64,000 bases of DNA from Okapia johnstoni. Lineage: Eukaryota; Chordata; Mammalia; Artiodactyla; Giraffidae. Position 1 is the first letter of the stretch, and the number at the start of each line of letters is the position of its first letter. A model generated the notes under the pieces. That model worked only from the letters and a program-made list of their open reading frames with translations. It had not been told where the DNA came from and did no database searches. Position numbers and translations under genes: made by a program. The DNA is taken from positions 71,477,405-71,541,404 of the forward strand of contig CM044322.1 of NCBI GenBank assembly GCA_024291935.2, written 5' to 3'. Shown here one piece after another: positions 56,561-64,000 of the stretch.

Positions 56561-57174
56561 GGGGGAGACGGATGGGAGGAAGGAAGGCCTGAGCCTCCCC
56601 AGCAACCTGGGACTTGAGGTTGGTGGGAAAGCCTTAGAAACACTCAGCAAGGGTCAGCGGATTGGGGCCCCTGAAGAAGATTCTAGCTGGTGGATCTGCG
56701 ATGAGCCTGGTCCTTCTGGTTCTACAGTTTCCCCACCGGCCCAAAGTCGGAGTGGAAACAACCTGTGGCTGCGTCCTGGGAGCTGACAGGGGCAGGGGGA
56801 AGGACGTGGGAGAGTGTGTGAGGGGAATGGTGGCTGTGCCCCCTCTGTGACCCTGTGATCGTCTGTGGGGTGGAGACACTTGGGTCTGAGGGAGCCGATC
56901 ACATGAGAGCAGGAAGGGGTGCGGGCCGGAGGTCTCGGGGGGGTTGGAGGGGAGTGGCTGAGTGTCCTTCCCTCTGCTCCCTCTCTCCCGCCCCCAGGAC
57001 CGGAGCCCAGGCCACAGGTCGTCTCCCATGGTGCACATGGCTCTAGGTCCTGTGACTTTGTTTCGTAGTCATCTGGGAATGCTCTTCCTGCAGCCGGTGT
57101 TAAAGAAACTCAGAGGGAAAGTAGCGGAGTCGAGGGAAAGGAAGTAGGAGTCCACGTGAAGGCTTGGACACGAG
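56561..57174. other. PLEKHA6 intron 1, no recognised feature
   Basis: GC-rich single-copy sequence between the old repeat and the L1 relic. Confidence 0.55.
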
Positions 57175-57615
57175 TGTTCCAAGCAGCTGTATCTGTAACG
57201 GCCCAACCTGAAAACATCCCTGATGTTCATCAGCAGGGGAAGGGTGAGCACACCTGCATGTCCTGCAGTGGAATGAGCTACTGACACGGGCCAGCACGTG
57301 GAAGAAAGACAAGAAGGAAGGAAGGCAGACAAAGAAGGCTTGTTTGTGTGATTCCACGTATGTGATATCCCGGGAACTCTAGAAAGTGCAAGTGAATCTA
57401 TGGTAACAGGAAACGTACCAGTTGCTGCTGGGGACGGGGGCAGGGATAATGAGAACCAGTGTGTAGGAGATGGGAATTACAAAGGGGTACAAAGAAGATC
57501 TGGGGGTTCACATCTTGATTTTGGGGATAGTTTCACAGGTGTACACATGTGTCAAAACAATAAATTGTACACTTCAACTATGTGCAGTTTATTGTATCTT
57601 ACTTTAGTAGAAATT
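57175..57615 (+). mobile_element. old L1 3' UTR fragment
   Basis: GTAACGGCCCAACCTGAAAAC, GATGTTCATCAGCAGGGG, GTGATTCCACGTATGTGATA and TAAATTGTACACTTCAAC are L1 3' phrases in sense orientation. Confidence 0.7.
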
Positions 57616-57697
57616 CAGTGGCACTTTCTTTGTGGATTTTATTATATTATATAATTATATAATATTCTATAATTATATTATATATTAAGGTATTAAT

Positions 57698-57911
57698 ATT
57701 CCCTGGTAGCTCAGATGGTAAAGCGTCTGCCTACAACGTGGGAGACCTGGGTTCGATCCTTGGGTCCGGAAGATCCCCTGGAGAAGGAAGTGGCAACCCA
57801 CTCCAGTATTCATGCCTGGAAAATCCCATGGACCGAGGAGCCTGGTGGGCTACAGTCCATGGGGTTGCAAAGAGTCGGACACGACTGAGCGACTTCACTT
57901 CACTTCACTTC
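57698..57911 (+). mobile_element. Bov-tA SINE, young, with target duplication
   Basis: TTCCCTGGTAGCTCAGATGG head to GTCGGACACGACTGAGCGAC, then the tail (TTCAC)n. It is flanked by AAGGTATTAAT at 57687-57697 and 57912-57922. It was inserted into an AT-rich stretch. Confidence 0.95.
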
Positions 57912-58164
57912 AAGGTATTAATTACTGAGTGGAGTCCTGTTCTGGGTTTTGAGGCCCCTAGCCTAAAGCCTAGGAGATAGGGTGATCCGGGGGTCCTGTC
58001 CTGCACATACCTCGGGCTCAGGAAATATCGGTGTCCTTGGTTGGTAGGGAGCTGAGAAAGGTCGATGGACTCACCTGCTGTGGCATCTAGAGACCAGAAG
58101 ATCTACACTGTTGGGGAGACCACCTTGCTGGGAGTGAGGTGTTCGAAAGAGCTTGGGTAACGAG

Positions 58165-58330
58165 GGGGCCCATCTAGACCTGGATCCTGGCTTCAGCACT
58201 TACTGACTGTGACTTTGGGGAAATTACTTAACCTCGCAGAACCTCAGATGTGTAATCGGTAAAGTTCCTAATGTGAGGAAATGTTGTTCATGACGGTATG
58301 CAGCACTGCAGACACTCAAGGACTGTTGAT
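58165..58330 (+). mobile_element. MIR SINE relic
   Basis: ACCTGGATCCTGGCTTCAGC, ACTTACTGACTGTGACTTTG and AATTACTTAACCTCGCAG follow MIR order. Confidence 0.7.
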
Positions 58331-58384
58331 CCGCCCAGCCTCCTCTTCTCTTATCCATCGAGAAGCTGCCAGTTAAGAACCTTC

Positions 58385-58680
58385 TGTGTGCTTCCTGTGT
58401 GGCTTCACTAGTCACCTCGAATGTCACCTCTTTCATGAAGCCTTCATGCTGTTCCCCTTCCCTAACCCCATCCAGGGAGTGCTCCCCTCTCTGGTTTGTA
58501 ATGCTCTCTCTGCGTAGTCAGGAGTGTAGCTCCTATTACATTATATTCCAGATATCTTTTTACACATCTGTTTCCCAGGTGGGTTATATAGAAGTTATGC
58601 CTTCTCTGAGGTCGGGGATCTGGGATCATTCATCTCTGCATCCTCAGAGTCTGCTCAGTAAATGCTCTGTGAATGTGCGT
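58385..58680 (+). mobile_element. L2 LINE 3' relic
   Basis: AATGTCACCTCTTTCATGAAG, CTCTGAGGTCGGGGATCTGG and GTCTGCTCAGTAAATGCTC. Confidence 0.65.
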
Positions 58681-58813
58681 GAGCAAAGGCAGCCTGGTGC
58701 CCCATGTCAGGTGTCCGGGATTGGATGGTTGGTACTGATGTGACAGTGGTGATGGGGGTCCTGCTCAGGGAAGCCTCTTTTACCTCTGACATGTTTGTTT
58801 TGGTCTTCTCTAG

Positions 58814-58890
58814 TGATGAGGAGAAGTCAACCAGCTGGGTGCACCCTGGAACGGCATCACCCATCCAGAGTGGACACTCCTCCTGTCCAG
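58814..58890 (+). CDS. PLEKHA6: PLEKHA6 exon 2 (long form): WW1 second half and linker
   Basis: The first T completes Asn, giving FFIN-DEEKSTSWVHPGT. W36 lies 22 residues after W14, and the W-x-x-P ending (WVHP) completes a canonical WW domain. Linker residues to SGHSSCP follow. Acceptor AG is at 58812-58813 (TTCTCTAG) and the donor is GTAAGG at 58891. Length is 77 bp, ending one base into a Gly codon. The frame match across a 5.9-kb intron strongly supports the gene model. Confidence 0.88.
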
Positions 58891-59383
58891 GTAAGGATCT
58901 CTTCTGTCCCTGCCTTTGCAGGCCATGAGGAGGGGATGCCCTGTGGTGGCTGTGGGAACCCGCTACCCTGACTTTGCTTCTGACTTTTTCCTTTCTCTAC
59001 GAATGGACTCAACTAAGCATCTGACCCACCATTGGGAGGATGTGGGCAGGAGGGTTGATGCTCACCTTGAAGTCTTTTCAAGCTTCCAGTCGTGTGCTCA
59101 GGGACTGACCTCTGAGGACAAAGAGCTTGGTCCTCTCTTATCCCTCTGCCCAGTGGGAAATCCCCTCCACCCTGAGAGCGCCCTCCCAGGCTAGCGGGAA
59201 AGATGGGCCCCATCCGAGCCAAGATGATTTCATTCTAAATTGAACAGGTGGAGACACCAAGGGTCATAAGGCCTGGGGTATTTCAGATGAACAGCCCATC
59301 ACCTTCTTCAGGATGCCACCGTAGACCATAAGGGGAGGGGCGGAAGCGACAGTGTTGGACTCCTCCCGCCCCCACCCCTCACT

Positions 59384-59702
59384 GGCCTCCCAGCCCTTCA
59401 CCCAGCCACACAGATGGCCTCCCAGCCCTTCACCCAGCCACACAGGTGGCCTCCCAGCCCTTCACCCAGCCACACAGATGGCCTCCCAGCCCTTCACCCA
59501 GCCACACAGGTGGCCTCCCAGCCCTTCACCCAGCCACACAGGTGGCCTCCCAGCCCTTCACCCAGCCACACAGGTGGCCTCCCAGCCCTTCACCCAGCCA
59601 CACAGGTGGCCTCCCAGCCCTTCACCCAGCCACACAGGTGGCCTCCCAGCCCTTCACCCAGCCACACAGGTGGCCTCCCAGCCCTTCATCCAGCCACACA
59701 GA
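59384..59702 (+). repeat. 32-bp minisatellite, 10 units
   Basis: Ten tandem 32-bp units starting GGCCTCCCAGCCCTTCACCC and ending CCACACAGGT or CCACACAGAT. Units 1 and 3 end in AT and most others in GT. The last has one C to T change. Because 32 is not a multiple of 3, each reading frame stays open through the array, giving three overlapping proline-rich frames of 120-144 codons with no coding meaning. Confidence 0.95.
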
Positions 59703-59809
59703 ATCCCGGTCATTCTTGGGGTATGGCAGCGCTGCTGGACATTTGGGTCAAGGTGCTGACTTGCCAAGAGCCCACTTTCTTTTCAGTTTGGAACTGGACT
59801 TATTTTGAT

Positions 59810-60115
59810 TCTAGAGCCAAGAAGGACTTCAGGGATCATGGAGTCTGACTGCTTCATTTTAAAATAGGGAAATGGAAGAGCAGAGAGAAAGGGCCTTGCT
59901 CAAGGCCACTCAGCTAATAAGCAAAGCAGCTTCGGAGTCAAATGCTCAAGTTCTAGAGACAGAGAGACCTGAGCTCAGATCTTGGCTTGACTTTTTATTA
60001 GTGTGGCTGTGAGCAAGTGGTTAGTTCTTCTGGGACTTAGCTTCTTTGTCTGTAAAATGGAGATAGGATTATGAACCTCAAAAGGTTGTAGCACCGATTA
60101 TGCAAGAGAGTCACC
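59810..60115 (+). mobile_element. ancient repeat plus MIR SINE relic
   Basis: 59810-59940 is old repeat-like (AAGGACTTCAGGGATCATGGAG). 59955-60115 reads as MIR (GACCTGAGCTCAGATCTTGG, CTTTGTCTGTAAAATGGAG). Confidence 0.55.
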
Positions 60116-60664
60116 ATCAACAGAGGTGATTTCTATTGTTTTTGTTACAATTGTATTTTCAACTTGAAGCGAAGCCTCAGGATCCCAAGTCTGGGGCTGT
60201 CGTCTTCTTCTGGGTTGGTGTTGCCACCTTCCGTGTTTCGGCTGTTAGAGTCCTTCCATCTTGCTGTGGCCCTAGGTAAGGCTGGAGGATGAATACAAGC
60301 CTATGAGCCAATCCTGTTGTTTTTGGCTGCAGCCAACTGGCTGTCCAAGGTTGGGAAGGGGTTAAGATGCCCCTGAAGCTTGCTGGAAGGGCAGCTGCCT
60401 TAGTGGGCACTCCGCCTGGACAGGAATATAAGCACTCTTGGTGTTGCCTGGGCAGAGAGGGCAGTGTGCAGGGAAGTTGCTGGAAAAAGCAGGGGACATA
60501 ATCCACGCTGGCCTCTTTCCCAGGCACATCACAGTGGCAGGATTATTTATGATTCTGACCCAATGGGGATCCTTCTACACAGGGAAGCTGCCAACCCACG
60601 CCCTTCTGAATGGGAGCATCCTCACACAGGGACAGAGGGGAACAAGTAGCATTTATGGGGCAAC

Positions 60665-60795
60665 ACAGAGGAAAGAATGTGAGCTTTGGAGATAGCTGAC
60701 CAGACTCATATCCTGGCCCAGACACTTCCTGTGTGACCTTTGGCAAGTCAGTTGATCTCTCTGTGCCTCAGTTTCCTCATCTGTTAAGATGTTCA
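60665..60795 (+). mobile_element. MIR SINE relic
   Basis: GAATGTGAGCTTTGGAGATAG, CTTCCTGTGTGACCTTTGG and GTGCCTCAGTTTCCTCATCTG, the well-preserved MIR core. Confidence 0.8.
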
Positions 60796-61693
60796 GTCTG
60801 AGGCCTGTTGTGTAATGTTGCTGTGCAGACTGACTATGCCAGTAGGGGTAAACTGTGTACCTTGGAGGAAAGAGGCTCTCACTAAGCGGTGGCTGGTGTT
60901 ATGATTTCTGTGAACCACGTTCTGAGAGGGAGGTGGGCTGCCCCGTTGCATTGAAGCATTAGCATCTCCGTCAGCAGCAGCTATGGAAATACAGAGCCTT
61001 GATACACGGCAGTGAGTGAAGTGAATGGGCAGTAACTGAGGCCGGCACTCTGTCCAGCCCAGGCACCACTGTCCAGCAGCTTGTGTCTGAGGGCAGCTGG
61101 TAACATGGCAGTTAAGGTGCAGACCAGCACTGAATAGCCATAGTTTATAAAACCTCTTACACAAGGCAGGTGTTTGACCATTGAGAGAATCTACACCCGT
61201 TTTCTAGTGTGTCAGCCACAGGGCTCTTGCACCAGTGCCTGGCCTGTCTCCACCTCATGCTGATTCTCTCAGATTCTCAGAAAGCTCATCCTCCTCTGCC
61301 TCAGTTGGAGGCAGCCTGTTTGAGAGGCAGGACTCGGCTAGGGTGGCTGTTTTAGGGGGGCAGCAGAGCCAGAGGCTCACGGAGCGCCCTGTGGAGAAGG
61401 AGACGCGGAGTCTCTGGAGCTGTGCAGCAGGGCCTGCGCCCACCTGGAGGACTGCCTAGATGCCTCGGAGCCAAGATCAGCTTCCTTGGCTACTCAGTCC
61501 TCTTTCATTTTGCAAGTTAGTGATTCTCCATTCTAAGCATTTTCATGGATAAATTGTTTTCAGAGGTGCTGTTAAAATTAGAAAAAAAAAAAAAGCCTCA
61601 TTTTTTCTGGGACTGATTTCCAGGTCTGTGGTATCTTGTTCAGAAGCAGAAGAATCTGAAGCTAATGACAGTGGTCTGGGATTTGAAGACTTG

Positions 61694-61916
61694 CGCATGT
61701 GTACTAAGTCGCTTCTGTTGTGTCCAACTCCTTGCGACCACATAGACTGTAGCATGCCACGCGCCAGGCTCCTCTGTCTGTGGGATTTCCCAGGCAAGAA
61801 TACTGGAGTGGGTTGCCATTTCCTCCTCCAAGGGATCTTCCCAACCCAGGGATTGAACCTGCATCTCCTGCATCAGCAGGCGGGTTCTTTACCACTAGCA
61901 CTATCTGGGAAGCCCT
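61694..61916 (-). mobile_element. Bov-tA SINE
   Basis: Antisense: GTACTAAGTCGCTTCTGTTG, CCAGGCTCCTCTGTCTGTGG, GATTGAACCTGCATCTCC and the head CACTAGCACTATCTGGGAAGCCC. Confidence 0.93.
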
Positions 61917-62069
61917 TGGAGACTTGAGTCCTGGTCTTATCTTAAGTGCTAATTATCCATGAGATCTGGGGCAAGTGACCCGCTGTGGCTCCAGCTTCTG
62001 CTTCTGTGATATAAGCAGGGATGATCCTGAAGGACCTTCCAGGGCAGTCATCTGTACATTCACTGCTAC

Positions 62070-62145
62070 ATCCCTTAGGGCTGTCACAGGGCCTGGCACA
62101 GAACAGATGCTCAGTGAATGTTTGTTGAATGAATAAGCGAAGCCT
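62070..62145 (+). mobile_element. L2 LINE 3' end
   Basis: GGGCCTGGCACAGAACAGATG and AGTGAATGTTTGTTGAATGAA are the terminal L2 sequence. Confidence 0.7.
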
Positions 62146-62392
62146 GCAAAGCAATGATCTATTTTGTCGCTTCACTGCTCACTGATGGGGGGCATCTCCT
62201 CCACTGCCATCTCTCTTACTATTTGCTAGAAGCACAGACTGATAGAAAGAGTGGACAGAAAAGGGTGAGATTGTTGGTTTGACCACTGCTGTCTTATCTG
62301 TGAATTGCCCTAGTTCTCCTAGCCTCTATCCCTCCTGAGTACAGATTGTGCTTGTGGAAGAGAGGGTGATTTTGTATTTTTCTTCCTCACAG

Positions 62393-62450
62393 GTTTGCCC
62401 AAGGGCTGGGAGATGGATTCTACCCAGGAAGGAGCTGTGTATTTCATCAA
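62393..62450 (+). CDS. PLEKHA6: PLEKHA6 exon 3 (long form): WW2, N-terminal part
   Basis: It completes Gly and reads GLPKGWEMDSTQEGAVYFI, with W59 the first Trp of the second WW domain and Y-F-I-N the central strand. Acceptor AG is at 62391-62392 and the donor is GTGAGT at 62451. Length is 58 bp, ending AA, again splitting the Asn codon exactly where exon 1 does. The rest of WW2 lies beyond the window. The three exons encode 72 complete residues. Confidence 0.87.
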
Positions 62451-63418
62451 GTGAGTAAGATGGAGTTTCTTTCCAGTCTTGCTGTTCTACTTTTGTCCTC
62501 CTACCTGATACCTCCTTGGGTGGGAAGACAGTTAAATGGTCTTCCTGGAGGCCTTGCTGGGGTCTGTGAATGGCCAGAAGATGTCATGGGTTCCAAGTTA
62601 AAGATAAAGCACAGGGCGTGTGTGTGAAGCCCTGCAGATAAAGCCCAAGGTGTGTAAGTGTGTGTGTTGGCCCAGGAGAGCTCATGTCAATCACAGGAAG
62701 TTTTCTGGGAGGGGTGGGGTGGGGTTGGGTAGCGTGAATGGAGCGCTGGGCTGGGCTGTGTGGGTGGGAGGGACATGGCTCAACAGAGTAGAGGACAGAA
62801 GCTATTCTAGACACTTGGATCAAAGGTTTAGAGGAAGGAGATGGAGCACCGAGTGTCTTGAGAGGTGGGAAGTGGAGGTCAGCTGGAGGAAAGGAGTGCA
62901 TAAACAGGCGGATCAGGTGGTGGCAAGGCAGACTGCATCACGCCTGCCCTCCTGGGTGGAGGCCTTTGCCATCCTGGGGGTGGCAGATGTGTGTCTGGTA
63001 GTCTGTGTCCCCCTCAGGGGGTGGTCAGGGCCCTCTCTTGGCTGGGTGGCTCATGTTCTTGGAAGCAGCAGGCAGCTCTGGGGGCCGGGGTGCCCATGTC
63101 GGCCAGCTGGATGCCTCTCTCTCTGCCTTGGCCTGGGTCCTTCCACCTCCCCACTGTCCTGGGTCCCGGCTTTGCTCTCAGGGTAAGGCGGGTGGGCTCA
63201 GGCTGCTGGGGCTGGGGCAGGTGGCTGCAAACAGTTGGGGCTCAGGCACTGGCAGAGGGAGCTGCCACCCAACCTGTGAGAAGAGCCTTTTTCTCATCTC
63301 CTTTCCTCTCTTCCTACTTTCTCACCTTCCTTGTCTGCGCTGTGAGAGGTCCTCTTTCCATCTCCCGCCTCAAGACCAGCCAGCACTTACAGCAGTTTGC
63401 CTGTTAACCATATTCTTA

Positions 63419-63528
63419 CTTAGTTGCTCAGTCATGTCCCACTTTTTGTGGGCTCGTAGACTGTAGCCCTCCAGGCTCGTTTGTCCATGAGATGATGGAC
63501 AAGAATACTGGAGTGGATAGCCATTCTT
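63419..63528 (-). mobile_element. Bov-A SINE fragment
   Basis: Antisense: TTAGTTGCTCAGTCATGTCC, AGCCCTCCAGGCTCGTTTGTCC and GAATACTGGAGTGGATAGCC. It is older than most of its relatives here. Confidence 0.85.
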
Positions 63529-63747
63529 AAAAGCAACAGGAAAAGAAATGGACAAGTGATCTGTTTTGGAAATTGTTCTGATATGACATGGCTCTCATAG
63601 CCTGAGCTTTTCCTGAAATTGAACTCCTTGCTTCAGTTAAGACTTACTCCTTTTTTACTCCTTGATGGCAGCACCTTGACCGCATTCCCTTACGCATACC
63701 TGGTTCTTGAGGTCATTTATGAAACACTTCCACATGTATTAAAAAAA

Positions 63748-63858
63748 ATTTTTTGACTGCACATCATGCGGGATCTTTGTTCCTTGACCAGGGATGTAAC
63801 TCGTGCCCCCTGCAGTGAATGTGCAAAGTGGTAACCCCTGGACCACCAGGGAAGTCCG
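63748..63858 (-). mobile_element. CHR-type tRNA SINE, short
   Basis: Antisense: TTGACTGCACATCATGCGGG, CCTTGACCAGGGATGTAACTC and CTGGACCACCAGGGAAGTCC. Confidence 0.85.
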
Positions 63859-63985
63859 GCACTTCCGCATGTACTACCTTCTTGGCCTTTGAAAGCTCCC
63901 TGCCTCCTGTGGTCCAGCCCGGCCCCTCCTTGCCCTCAGCTCCCGAAGCTGAGCAGCTGCGCTGATTCTTGTTTTCTCCTCCATC

Positions 63986-64000
63986 AGTTCAGTTCAGTCG
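63986..64000 (-). mobile_element. start of a BovB or Bov-A element cut by the window edge
   Basis: TCAGTTCAGTTCAGTCG is the characteristic antisense tail of BovB-related elements. The element continues outside the window. Confidence 0.6.

Larger units (their letters stand above)
52911..58813 (+). other. PLEKHA6: PLEKHA6 intron 1
   Basis: 5.9 kb. 52911-54320 shows mainly single-copy sequence with one old repeat-like patch near 53,720. A long ancient repeat, SINEs and L1/L2 relics follow, listed separately. A possible splice site within it was not found. Confidence 0.8.
58891..62392 (+). other. PLEKHA6: PLEKHA6 intron 2
   Basis: 3.5 kb with a 32-bp minisatellite, MIR relics, a Bov-tA SINE and an L2 end, each listed separately. 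61,200-61,460 is GC-rich but unremarkable. Confidence 0.85.
62451..63985 (+). other. PLEKHA6: PLEKHA6 intron 3 (continues past window)
   Basis: GC-rich single-copy sequence to about 63,400, then a Bov SINE fragment and a CHR SINE. The open frames around 62,620-63,466 have no homology and no splice support. Confidence 0.75.

Noticed and set aside
59384..59702. Regular repeats resembling a CRISPR array
   Set aside because: Units are contiguous with no unique spacers, in a vertebrate intron.
59352..59848. Three overlapping proline-rich frames
   Set aside because: Produced by the 32-bp minisatellite within an intron, not by selection for protein.

Overview
The window is nuclear DNA from a ruminant, most likely a bovid such as cattle. 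It is full of BovB LINE fragments, tRNA-derived Bov-tA and Bov-A2 SINEs and CHR-type SINEs, and its genes are split by GT-AG introns. Three protein-coding genes lie head to tail on the + strand in the order PIK3C2B, PPP1R15B, PLEKHA6. This is the conserved order of human 1q32.1, so the window is an ordinary syntenic mammalian locus. No RNA gene, CRISPR array, prokaryotic element or evident new system was seen.

Region 1 (1 to about 15,040) holds the last ten coding exons of PIK3C2B, a class II phosphoinositide 3-kinase. They encode the kinase catalytic and activation loops, the PX domain and the C-terminal C2 domain, 462 residues in all, followed by a 1.8-kb 3' UTR. Intron 7 carries a long antisense BovB copy that is itself split by a solo LTR. 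Region 2 (15,040 to 21,580) is intergenic and holds ancient repeats, two CHR SINEs, an MLT1-like LTR, a DNA transposon and two Bov-tA SINEs.

Region 3 (about 21,600 to 29,215) is the complete two-exon PPP1R15B (CReP), with a CpG-island promoter, a uORF in strong context, 703 codons and a 2.6-kb 3' UTR. Its only coding intron falls inside the PP1-binding KVTF motif. Region 4 (29,215 to about 51,800) is intergenic and made largely of repeats: nested SINEs, two BovB pieces, a 3-kb antisense L1, L2 and MLT1 relics.

Region 5 (about 51,800 to the end) is the 5' part of PLEKHA6. A CpG island and a first coding exon are followed by two small exons that encode a WW1 domain and the start of WW2. These belong to the long, WW-containing form of the gene. 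Introns 1 and 2 hold old repeats and a 32-bp minisatellite.

The three genes do different jobs: PIK3C2B makes 3-phosphoinositides, PPP1R15B directs PP1 to eIF2alpha, and PLEKHA6 is an adaptor. Nothing in the sequence shows co-regulation; their proximity is inherited synteny. The best leads are a possible unrecognised exon or TATA promoter upstream of PLEKHA6, the uORF and the intron-retention end of PPP1R15B, and several datable nested insertions. Repeat boundaries were read by eye and are accurate to about 5-20 bases unless a target-site duplication is given.
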